From Whitmania pigra (lineage: Eukaryota; Annelida; Clitellata; Hirudinida; Haemopidae): 64,000 nt of DNA. Position 1 is the first letter of the stretch. Every line of letters starts with the position of its first letter. The notes beneath the pieces are model-generated. The model made no database searches, was not told the DNA's origin, and saw nothing but the letters and a program-made list of their open reading frames with translations. Below are positions 23,693-34,865 of this stretch, in pieces. The DNA lies in NCBI GenBank assembly GCA_021613335.1, contig JAJTWR010000182.1, forward strand, positions 1,529,501 to 1,593,500, in the 5' to 3' direction. The position numbers were made by a program, and so were the translations under genes.

Positions 23693-25108
23693 AAGCAAAC
23701 TTTATGCTGAACACAATTTGACACCAAATTGCATTTATTACAAATAATTATAATGATTACAATTAGTATTTAATGAATGATATCTCAATTCTCATATGCT
23801 TAGGACATATAAATTAGATTTGACAATAAACTTCATCCCGTGAACTTTTGATTCGAGTCCTGTCAAAGATGATTCGATGGAAACCACTTGCAAATCATTG
23901 GCCTAAAATTATCAGTGTATAAGTGGTGCAGCAGGTAACAAATAACTGCCCAAAATTATGGGTTTTGAAAAATTTTCATGTTACATGTTTTGTTGCTGCT
24001 GCTATATTGTTGCCAATCATGAAAACACCATAGCCTCATCAAAATCAGTCAATACTTTTCTAACAAATCCAGAACCATTCAATGATGAACAATACGCATG
24101 GCCTTACATCAAAATGAATTTATTCAATGGAAACAGTCTCAAGCATGCAACATTTTCATTCTTGAAAGACTCTTTACTGCCACAAAACACTGTAATAAAA
24201 AATTTTAATATATAATTTACACCTCAAGCATTTGCAGATAGTCTCTAAACAACACTAGTCAGCAATTTGTGATTTGATTGCATGCTATATTATGTTAAGT
24301 TTGATTGATTTTGATTAGAAAATTAATGAATCAACTGGTTGCATAAAATATTTATGCAAAAATATATTTATTAAGCATGCCGAATCGAATTACAAATGAT
24401 CAAGCATTTTCTACAGTATCTCTTAATAATTTCAAATTCAAAAATTGTAACACACCTCAATATGTTAAATGGAGGCTGTCCTGGATCAGCCCCCCTTCTG
24501 AGACCTGCAATTAGAAATGATCACTCAGAATAATTCAAAAAGGTAATACAATAAAGCATATTATGATCAACAACTGACTATCAGAAAGTAATTGCATTAC
24601 CTAGATATACAATTGTCGGCACGAAACCCCATTGAAAAATAAATTTGGCAGCTTCCAACGTCGCAACATAAGCTCTCTTCATTTCTTCCTTCATTATATT
24701 TTATATTTATTAACTTCTGCCCAGAGTAACACGCTCTACCTAAACAGGCGATGACATTCAAGACCAAAGAAAGTCTTTGTTGTTGTGATTTTATAAATCA
24801 GGAATTATTGTAATTTTTTGTTTATCTTAATGCATTTATATTTTGTTAATAGTTTTTTTTATATTATTGCATCATAAATCTACAAATAATTTATTAGATA
24901 AATTAAAAAAAACTGTAATAGATACTTTTGCAAGTAGCCAAGCAACAAATATAAATAATAAAACAATAAAAACTCATGCATTTAATTCCCTATACACATC
25001 TTGTAATTGATTTACTTCGTCGTCGCCGATAATTCTGTAAACAGTCACTTGAAATTGGGCTGTTCAGTTCAGAGGAGGTCCAGAACCGCTAATCTAACCA
25101 GTAATAAA
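23693..25108. other. spacer between the PTB-like gene and NCKIPSD
   Basis: Contains the AATAAA of the upstream gene at 23825 and otherwise AT-rich sequence. The open frame at 23958-24215 has no recognisable content. Nothing else was seen. Confidence 0.5.
23825..23830 (+). terminator. polyadenylation signal of the PTB-like gene
   Basis: AATAAA about 130 bases after the stop codon at 23692. Confidence 0.6.
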
Positions 25109-28100
25109 ATGTATAAAGCGATTTATCCTTACTGTCATGAAAATCCAAAAATCCTGTCATTTAATGCTGGGGATAAGATGATCGTTCTAAAACAAAATGA
25201 AAATAGTTGGTGGTTGGCCCAAAAGAGGCAGGGACACATTGGCCTGGTTCCTTCCAACTACATTGTGCCCTATACGGTAATATTCGTACATTGGTTCTGA
25301 GCTGCGCATGAATCTTTACTGCATATAAATTTCTTAAACAAATTTTTAAAAGTTCTTTTTTTGAGTTTGACTGCAAAAGTACGAATCGTAATACCTGGTT
25401 AGTGGCATCTTATATACTGCAATTGCACAATTTTAGAAAGATAGACAGAAACATCTCCAAATCTTCTTTCCCTATTTATTGAAAGGTGTCAGAAGTTATG
25501 TTGTATGGGCATATAAAATTTAAAGTCAGATTAATGTAATTGAAATCAACATTGTCCAAAACCATTTTCATACACACTAGCCTTGTTGATTTATTAGCAA
25601 TCTATTTCATCACAGTTCTTAAACTTTAGCCAGAACCACTGGAATTCCTTGAATTCATCATGGATTCTTCTAAAGGAGCACCATACCTACCGATGTATTT
25701 TTCTCAAGATTGCCTCCCTCTCTCAAGAAAGTTAGATAAATAATAAATTGTTTGAGCAAGTTGTTGTATCTTGTAAGATTTTAATTAGACATGCTCAGAT
25801 CCTTTGTTTGATAAAGTAATAAAAAAAAAAATAATAATAGTAATACTATTACATAAAATACTATGTATTACATATTATTATTGCTTTTTGCCAAGTGAAT
25901 TCACAATTCAAATTTGATTTGCATATATCCAAAACAATATGTGAAGCTTAATATTGCCATTCATTTGTTATTTGATTGAAACATGATTCCAATGTACTGC
26001 ATTCCTTTGTTGTATCAATTAATCTTGCTACTTTGAATTGACTTCATTGCGATTCATTCACCTTACAATCATCAACCTGTTCATCAATTAATTATATTAT
26101 TAGTAGTAATAATGCAAATAGTTGTAAATTTAGAAATAGTTTAATATCAATTAACTTAATTAAGGGTGCTCGAATGTTACAAGGAGAAACTGCTTTCTAG
26201 CCATCCACATCTACATCAATACTTAAAATCAAAAACATTGGCATCCAATGACAGTGACGAGAGACTTTGCGGAGGTGAGTAGGTCAGTTGAATGAATTAA
26301 CTAGGTCAGATCAAGATGGCTTTTCTGTTGTTTTTGTTGGCTGTTTTGCTTTAAATTTATTACAAGCACATTATTATTATTGTTAATTATGACCGCATAT
26401 TATTAATTTGGAATAAATGTTACTAATGATGAAGACATATTATCGAATTAAGTAATTTTTCAGAAACCAATCTTGGCTGGAAGCACTCAACATCTTCTGA
26501 TGATGCTGTTAGTTATGATCCACCGACTTAGTTATGACAATGGAAATAATTTCTTATCGTGTAAACTAGTAGATTAATTGTTGTTAAGGCTTCGAGACGA
26601 TAATATTTCAAACTGGGAAGCGAATAAAGGGCTTAATGTGAATTCTAACCTCGCTTTAGCTGGCATCACCGAGCTCATTGTCAGCAGCTGCACCAGAGAG
26701 CAGTTCAAGAGCATCAAGTTCTCTCTCATCTTCGAACTTCAGACTATCTACTTCCATGTCACCACCACCTCCGCTCACCTCTTCCCCTATGACACTGAAC
26801 CAATTTCCAGGCACCACTTCCTCAGTGGATCGACTCCCAAAATCATCGATGCATGACAACAGGCTCAAAGGAATGGAAAAGGGCGACTCATCGAAGGAAG
26901 AAGGCCACGACCCGATTCCAAAGAATCTCTTCTGGTCTCTGGTGTCTCAGGTTCGAGATTCCGTCGACATGGACTTCGGCTCTTCGTGTTCTGTCGTTCG
27001 ACTGATTCTCGACAGGCTCGGCAGGAACTGCCCGTCCTTGGAACGAATCATGGAAGACATTCTCCAGCAGGAGAGTACCAACCATTTCGCTGAAGTGGAG
27101 AATGATAAAGGAAGGGTTAGAAGACTGCCTTATTTTGTTGTTGCTGGTGATGTTGATGATGATGACATTTTTGGTTTGCTTGAATTCAGACAAAATTTTG
27201 AGTTTTTTTGAGATCTTTTTTAAAATTGAGATAATTTAATTTTAATAAAGAAATATTTTGCAGCTTGAATCCATCCTTGAGACAACGGATGCAAAAGACC
27301 TCGAAGAAATATTCTCTGAACTCTCAGAGACGAAGGATGACAGTCAACAAAGAAGTTGGGCACTTCACGAAGATGAAGAGGCAATCTCGCACATGCTTAA
27401 GAAACTCCTGAGTATATTGGTGATTAAGATGGAAGATTATTTTATTGCAATATCCTTATTATATTGGTGATTTATTAATTAATTTATTTTTATTGCTATG
27501 AACACTACATACATACAAAGCAGTTAGCAGTAAATATTAATCCTGAATATTTTATTCAGTTGACCAATTACACATGCAGACCCAAAGCAATTACGAAATT
27601 CAATAACTTCCTAGAGTCATAATGCAGCTACAGAAATGATCGACTTATTACTTAGAATGGTCGTATTATTAATGAAGACATCCACCCTGCAATTTGAACA
27701 AAAAAATTAATAAGATTATTATTTTACATTTAATTTTTTAACGATTGCTTACAATAATATTCATCACACTCCAGGTAAATGCCAATCCTGAAATATGCAG
27801 AATGGTTGTTGCCAAGGACCATTTTGTGGCCTGCAACGATCTCATACTGTATTATCAAATGGTAGGCTTAACAAATTGACATGCTGTGACATTTATTCAT
27901 TGTTTGATGTGATGAGAATTGTTTAACAAAGAATCTTGATAATGATTGTGAAATAAATCGGTGAGGATGATTACTACTGCAACAGGTGATGATGTTATGG
28001 GCGATCCCGATGATGATTGCATTGATGCACAGCATGTATGAAGTCATACTCAAATTAAATAATAATTAATTAAATAATAGTCTTAAATGACAATCCATAG

Positions 28101-30292
28101 ACTAAATTTCATCATCATCAACATTTTTATGGTATCTTCATCATCAACAGGAAACTCGTTCGTCAATTCGCATGCTCCTTTTGGAAATCTTTGCCAACAT
28201 TTGCTCCTTGGGAATGAACTTTATCTCAGAGCTCATGGCATCCATCCTTCCACTTGAACTGGCCAGAGAACTGCAGGATCCCGCAACAGGTGATGATGAT
28301 GGTGGTGATAGTGGTGGTAATGATGATGGTGATAGTGGTGGTGATGATAGTAGTGACAGTGGTGGTGGTGATGATGATGGTGATGCTGGCAACAACGTTC
28401 AATGGATGTGGCTAAGTTGGTGGCGACAGATCACTTTGTGATTACTTTGTCCTGTCATTTTTATAAAAAGCGTTGCTCTAATATATTTAATTTATTACTA
28501 ACACTTTCATATTGATTAACTGAAACTTTTATGATGTACTTGCATAAACTTGTTAATAAATAGTTAAATTGATATTACAGTAGTTAGATCTAATTCTTTG
28601 ATGATGGTGGTAATGATGATGTCGATGCTAAGATCTTTTTTTTATTGAAATTCAGAACCACAAAACCTCGTCTACGTGGCGATCGTCCTGTGCATGCTCT
28701 TCTCGACTGGAGAGACCGTTCCGCACAACCACTACTGTTGGTATTCAAAATTTACGACAAATAACACATTATAGGTGCTAGTGATGACGGTCATGATGGC
28801 AATCACCATCAGGTAATGGTAATGGTTGTGATGAGGAGAAAGTAATCAGTAGGACATATTGGATATCTTGCTGAAGTGTTTAATGCTGATGATAATAATA
28901 ATGATGATGATGTTCAGCCCATCTCAACGAGGACCTCATCTTCTTCATCCTCTCCTCCATCGGTGGCGAAAATGAAACCTCCCAGCAGTCCCCGGAAATT
29001 CCCGAACTCCTGGTGAAGTTCCTGCTCTCGTTCAACCTGCATTTTGAGCTGCCAAAAGACAACCTCTGCATGAAAGCTCTCAGGAGGAAACAGTCAGCCA
29101 AGTACCTAACCGAGCAGATACTGCTTCTGTTTAATAGAGAAGGTGATCAATTGAGGGACAAATTAATAGAAGGGTGGATGGATTGGTGGATAGAAGAATG
29201 GTGACTGTTTGTTTTAGTTAATTGATGGATGGGCAAATGATTTGTCTGTGTTTATGCAATTTCTTGATATGGCATTCAAGTGCCACTCTGCACTGTACTT
29301 TTGTTTATATTATCTTCATGGTCTGCACCAGATTCTTGGATTGACAGGGTGTTGATTTATGAGTGCAGAGTGCAACAGTCTTGATTCGTGGCAATTATTT
29401 CTATCATAATTTGATGAAATCATAATTACCATCGAAATAATTGTTCCCAAGTGCAGAATTGCATGCAGATGATAGTTATTTTGCACAAAACCAGGTTCAA
29501 AGAACAGTCAAACGTGTTTCAACATCAAAAGCATCATCGTTAATAATTTTATTCACATTTCCTTGAAATGGTCATCACCACCATTTACATTGTCATTCTC
29601 AGAGGATCCAATAAGGATTCCCAGTCTGGAGTACAAGACACCAAATTCGGTGATGAAGTTCCTGTCCGACATGTTCTCGCACCCCTCCACGTCCGCCATC
29701 TTTTACACCAACGATGCTCGAGTACTCATTGACATTCTCCTCAGGCAACTTATTGACTTGAACCCTGGAGATGAGGTTTGTAGCTGCAGTTGTTGTTGTT
29801 GCTGCTTTTCTTGCTCTCATTAGGATTGTTCAATGTCATGAATGTGATGATGATGAAATGATAAGGTAAAGAGCATTTTCGTGGTGATGATGAATTAACA
29901 ATGTAATTGAAATGAGAGTATGAGTGAGTGGCTGAACTTTAATTTTGATTGCAATTAAAAATAACCATAATTTAAATTCTATTTCAAAGGACCTTGACAC
30001 AAGTATTATTTGAACATTTATTTGTGCTGATTCATGTGGTTATTGGTGATGTTTCCTTCCAGAAAAGAAATCATTTGCTTTATTTTTATTTCATTACCGC
30101 ATCCAGATGAGGTCCGAATATTTGGCGCTCACTCACCTGGTCTTGACGAACTCGTGCTACTTCGAGCACTGCCACAGACTGGACGAGATCAAGGAATGTC
30201 TCGACCGAATCCTCCACGAGGAAGAAGACGTCCCTCTAGACAAGGACATTGCGACGAGAATTTCCACCAGACTCAAAGAGTTTTCCACTTGA
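25109..30292 (+). CDS. NCKIPSD: NCKIPSD/SPIN90 SH3 adaptor
   Basis: SPIN90 binds NCK and N-WASP and activates Arp2/3 complex to seed linear actin filaments. Exons: 25109-25276, 25630-25730, 26165-26274, 26464-26507, 26660-27115, 27264-27419, 27775-27861, 28151-28289, 28656-28736, 28918-29142, 29603-29775, 30107-30292; every junction is in phase, giving 641 residues (human 722). The first ATG in frame is 25109. Residues 1-56 are an SH3 domain (SWWLAQKRQGHIGLVPSNYI). A Ser/Pro-rich linker follows in the 26660 exon. The C-terminal half is the helical SPIN90/Ldb17-type repeat region, with QQRSWALHEDEEAI, LPLELARELQDP, FLSDMFSHPSTSAIFY and EYLALTHLVL matching the family. The second to fourth exons are small and less conserved, so those borders are the least certain. 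Confidence 0.9.
28288..28390 (+). repeat. GGTGAT-type microsatellite in a NCKIPSD intron
   Basis: Imperfect GGTGAT/GGTGGT/GATGAT array starting directly at the donor after the 28151-28289 exon. The open frame running from the exon into it (Gly/Asp-rich) is intronic read-through. Confidence 0.8.
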
Positions 30293-33161
30293 ACAATCGG
30301 AGTAATGTTTGCTTGGTTGGTTCTTACGAATGTTCAATCAGATTGACATGCCTCAGCTGACCTGGATACTTTCTGCTAGACTTTATTTAGAGTAGATGGA
30401 TTTCTACCTACTTTACCTTCCGACCAAAAGCTCATGTTTAGGCTTTATCACCATCTTTGATTTGCTATCGCCATGATGTTGTTGTTTGACATTTCCTTGT
30501 AGTTGTTGCCTAGTCTTGTCGATGGCATTGACATTTTTACTTGCAATAGACATTTGTTTTTCGCTCTTTGTTTTCATTCATTTAGAAGTCTCTAATCTTC
30601 TCCTCAAGTAGATTTCTGTAAACTTTGACTTTTTTGATGAATCACCACTGCGAATTTCTAGACTGGTGAATTCGTGCAACTCTCTGCATATATGACATGC
30701 GATAATTATCGTTTAACTCTGAGAATCTTAAGGCTCAAATCATTGAGAATCCTTCATCTCAACAGGGGGTTCGTTTCATTTTATGTGTTGTTGGTATTTA
30801 ATAACGATAGGTTACAGCAGTAACAGGTTGGCATTCTTGAATTCTAAAACCTTTTCGTATCCCCGAGTGTTATGAAGTCTGATTTTATGTTTCTTGGTTA
30901 GTGAAGTGGCTTTTCGATATGATTTCTCTGTTGCCTGTCATCTTTTAGGATATGTTTTTGTGAGTTTCACATTAGATAGATATGCTTAACTTGATAGTAA
31001 TGAGGTTTTATTCTGCTTGTACTTTATTATTAATGACGAAATATGAGCAACATTTGTTCAACTTCCCAACTAAATTTCCAAAATTCAAATAAGCATGCCT
31101 CCTTCCTGGGTATTAATTTGTGTATATTTCAAGTTATTTCTGCCCAAATTTCTTTTGAGCTGTCACTTTTGGTGGATTATTTCAGCTCAGCTATGGTTCT
31201 TTGAATGAATTTATTTGTCAAATTTGCTTTAAAAAAGTGATTTTCTTTGTTTCTCTGATGGGAAGTTTCCAGTTTCCAGTGTTTCAATAAACCTCTCATC
31301 TGATGCAAACTGTGCATGCATTCCTCCTAAAATCTTATTTATTTTTATTATTTATTCATCATTCGTTGTTTATCCTAATATGCCATGTTAGAAATTCTGT
31401 CCACAAAAATTCCTCGCTTTGTTGCTAAAATTTCCCCGAATCCACGTCATCTGCAGCTGTTCGTGTAATGCAATGTTTGTATTGGTACGTATCATTAATA
31501 TTAAGTACTTTCTATTGTAATATTTGTACGATTACTTTGTTGACTAATTTGCCTGAATTGTTGTTTCACAAAAGTGGTTTGGAAGGCATTATCACAGGTT
31601 GTGCCACATTATGGTAGAATTGCTTTAATTCTGGTAGAGCTCTTCAACTTTTAGTATTCGTGTACTCCTCATACCATTTTGTCAACTCAAACTGCTACAT
31701 CATTAACATAATTCTACAATGCATTTATTAATTCACTCAGTATTAAGTTACAGACCAAAGAATTTTTGAGACCCATTTCATGATGTCAAGATATCAACCA
31801 TCTAAATGCTTTATTTACATGTTCTCATGAGTCATTGGCTCTTTAATAGTCATACCGTAACAATTCACTTCTAGTAAATAATTGCTTGTCATCATCTTTA
31901 TGCTGATATAATTTGCACAAAGTGATTTGAGCAGTTAATATGAGGACGAAGCAAAAGACCACACATCAGATTCGAGAGACGCAGATCAAATTTTGCTATT
32001 TGTTGAATTCACACCAAAAAATCATGTTCATTCATATCTTTGTTGTTTCTTAATGCCTGGTCTTCCAAAAGATGTTGTTGTGGCCAATGTTAAAAAATAA
32101 GCATTTTTCAATTTGTTTTAAGCTTTACAATGAACTTGATTAACTGAGCATCTATTGGTATGGTATCAACATTGACCTTCTATCACCAGTAGATATATTC
32201 GTTCGTGTCCGCAGAAATTTTGTTATGATTTTTGGTCACTTTCTAACTCGACAATGAAGAGATTATGGTGCTGATGACAACAAACCCACATCTAATGCAT
32301 GCCTATGGCTTCATTCTCAACACTTCTACATGTTTAGACTTGCATTAGTTAAGGTTTTTTTCTTTAAAAAAGTTTCTACTCATTGTTTCTTGATAGATGT
32401 CTTTTTTAGCAAACATTTGTGTTAACCCAATAACTCTTGCATTTGTACATCAGCCCGAGTCTAGTGTGCATTGACATGCAGGTTGGCCGAATGGTTTGCA
32501 TGCCCGAGAGCAGCGATAATGGCCATTTGATCTTCTTGTATTGTGTCGTGCTCACAACTCAGCCTGCAGCACCAGGGATCACCCTCAGGTAGGGACATGA
32601 ATGGTAGATGAAATTATCTAGACTATCAGCTAATTAGCAGACCTAGGAATTATCTATAATGTCATGGCACAACCTCATGATGCAGTTAACAGTAAAGTTT
32701 AGCCCAACGTTTTAAAGATTGTTGTCTGCAGTTGAGCATTATTGCTTCTATAAGGTGAATGTGCTTGACCACCAAAAAGGATGAGGGAAGTTAAACCTTA
32801 TTAAGTTAAAATTTCAAAAAGTAGCAATTTTTTTACTAACTAAGAGTGAAATGTAAATGCCCATTTAGCTCTCAAACTGCGTCAACCACAGGCTATAAAC
32901 TATACAAGTCTGGTTTGATGATCCTGTCTGTTTTTAAGATTGTCATATCATCCATTAGATTGGGGAGCACGTCCAATTTTAAAATTAAATAGTTATAAAT
33001 TGATATGCAAACAAAGTTAAGGCACTTAGTAGACGGTGTATTCATGAGACTGCACAGAAGAATTTATTGCATTGCTAAGCACATATAAATGTCATTACAT
33101 ATGTTATGCACATGTTACCAAGACATCAAAAAAATGTTGCAATACCAGATTGGGACCAGAC
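30293..33161. other. stretch between NCKIPSD and the RDH14-like gene
   Basis: Plus strand T-rich, consistent with a long NCKIPSD 3' UTR; AATAAA at about 31289. An exon-like or tRNA-like stretch at 32455-32590 is listed separately. AATAAA on the minus strand at 33068-33063 is a likely polyadenylation signal for the convergent dehydrogenase gene. No other gene seen. Confidence 0.5.
32455..32590 (+). other. exon-like or tRNA-derived stretch, unresolved
   Basis: A frame of about 47 codons, flanked by an acceptor-like TACATCAG and a donor-like CTCAG/GTAGGG, reads MQVGRMVCMPESSDNGHLIF and on. The same bases also resemble the head of a tRNA-derived repeat: TGGCCGAATGG could be an A box and CATTTGATC a poor B box. 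Neither reading is secure. Confidence 0.25.
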
Positions 33162-34130
33162 TTATCTGAGCCCCGTAAGTTCTTCACTCTTCATCCACAA
33201 TTTTCTTGAAATGTCTTGGTCCGATGAAATCTTTTCCCATTCTTCCTCCTTGCAATTGGCATAGAAGCATCCCTTGGAACCTTGAATTTCAGGGGCCACT
33301 GCGCAGTAAATGACCGTCTGACAGGCAGCATGGGGACTTTTGACGAGCAGCCAGGCTAGAGGCCACAGGAGAGCCTTCACTAACCAATGGGGCATGACAT
33401 GTCTGCCAAGGTTGGTCCTTGCCATCCCGGGACGAACGCAACAAACTTGAACTTCTGAATTCTCCAGTCTTCGACTCAATTCTCTTGCAAAATAGTTACC
33501 TGCCAGCTTGCTGTTCTGGTAGCCTTTTGCTGGGTCATACGAAATTTCCTTTGCGATGAGATTGTCGACATCAATTGATCCATATTTACTCAGACCTGAT
33601 GAAACTATGACAATTCTACTAGGAGCAGAAGATTTAATCTTTTCAATTAGCAGATTTGTGAGCAAAAAGTGTCCTAAGTGGTTGACACCCATCTGAAGTT
33701 CCAGGCCATCCTCAGTGAGTGAATAAGGGCACTGGTAAACACCAGCATTATTTATTAACACATCAAGTTTTGTCTCAGTCTTTAAAAATTCTTCAGAAAA
33801 ATGTCTGATGGACTTGAAAGACGCCAAATCAAGCTCCTTGACGCAGACAGAAGAATCGGGGTATTTGGAGCTTATTTCGCTTGCAACTGCTTCTGCAGAT
33901 TTAACATCACGACAAGCCAAAATTACTCGTGCTTTCCTTCTTGCAAGTTCGAACGCCGCTGCTTTTCCGATCCCTGAATTAGCTCCTGTTACTACGACTG
34001 TCTTGTTGAGCATTGATGCTTTGCTGGTACAAACTGCTCCCGCTATCCATCTGCGGAGAGCAACGACCCCCATTCCCGTTACGCCGATTAGCACCCACTT
34101 CCACATGTCTGAAGAACCACCTCTATTCAT
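33162..34130 (-). CDS. RDH14-like short-chain dehydrogenase/reductase
   Basis: 322-residue NAD(P)-dependent oxidoreductase of the retinol dehydrogenase 11-14 group, which act on retinal and related aldehydes at the endoplasmic reticulum or mitochondria. A hydrophobic N-terminal anchor spans about residues 9-25. The cofactor-binding TGANSGIG lies at 48-55, NNAG at 127-130, the catalytic Ser in VIVSSGLSKYG at about 177-178 and the Y-x3-K pair in GYQNSK at 204-208, so the active site looks intact. MGVNHLGHFLLTNLL, SAPSRIVIVSS and RTNLGRH are typical of RDH14. The gene is a single exon here. Minus-strand AATAAA at 33068-33063 sits about 95 bases after the stop. Exact orthology to RDH14 as against RDH11-13 is not certain. 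Confidence 0.9.
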   Translation of the reverse strand: MNRGGSSDMWKWVLIGVTGMGVVALRRWIAGAVCTSKASMLNKTVVVTGANSGIGKAAAFELARRKARVILACRDVKSAEAVASEISSKYPDSSVCVKELDLASFKSIRHFSEEFLKTETKLDVLINNAGVYQCPYSLTEDGLELQMGVNHLGHFLLTNLLIEKIKSSAPSRIVIVSSGLSKYGSIDVDNLIAKEISYDPAKGYQNSKLAGNYFARELSRRLENSEVQVCCVRPGMARTNLGRHVMPHWLVKALLWPLAWLLVKSPHAACQTVIYCAVAPEIQGSKGCFYANCKEEEWEKISSDQDISRKLWMKSEELTGLR

Positions 34131-34865
34131 GTGTCGGTTCCCTGAGGTAGGTAAATAAGCAAAGAGATGGGCTGTTGAGATAATTTTTAGTTACTTATTT
34201 TTGAAATACTCCCTCAACATGTTTTCCTTAGCATTAATGGGAGATGAGCTGTTGAGATAATTTTATTTGAAATAATTTTGTTTTTCCAAGTAAAAAAAGA
34301 CAAAAATAATACTTATTTTTGAAATATTCTGTCAACATGTTTTCCTTAGCTCTAAATAATGATATTGTCTATTGTGTACTTCAATATTAGAAATAATCTG
34401 CGCTACTTTGATTAAGGATTGTATTTGGCAATAGTCAACAAAATTACTTGACAACACTGACTAGACTAAAACAAGTGCATTTTTGAGGTGGCGACGCAAC
34501 ACGACAGTAATTCAAATAACTGCTCCTATCCATTTTACATCACAGGCAATTTCGTTGCTGCTGGAATGCATGTGACAACATTTCAGAGAACATACGGGGG
34601 TTCTTGTAGCCATGTAGACAAATCAAAAAAAGTTTCTATTGTGTTCTAACTTCGACGGTCGTTTCAGACGATTTATGGTGGAGAGGAGGAAATCTTAGGT
34701 ACAGTGCAGCATTCTGTTGAGATGTACGCTGCTGCTCTAAGCACATTACAAAGAAATTTTGATAACATCAAAACTTAACGGTAAATACAAAAATAACTCT
34801 CCGCTAGTAAATAATATTTACTTTGCGGTTGCGGAATGTTATCGTGGTGAACGTCAGGCGGCTAT
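34131..34865. other. spacer upstream of the RDH14-like gene, with a local duplication
   Basis: Contains two related blocks: GCTGTTGAGATAATTTT at about 34171 and 34250, and CTTATTTTTGAAATA followed by CAACATGTTTTCCTTAGC at about 34193 and 34312. This indicates a diverged tandem duplication of about 80-120 bp. No gene was seen; the frame at 34759-34941 overlaps the GPCR 3' end on the other strand. Confidence 0.5.

Noticed and set aside
28172..28441. Plus-strand frame with a Gly/Asp-rich end
   Set aside because: It is the NCKIPSD exon 28151-28289 read through into its microsatellite-bearing intron.
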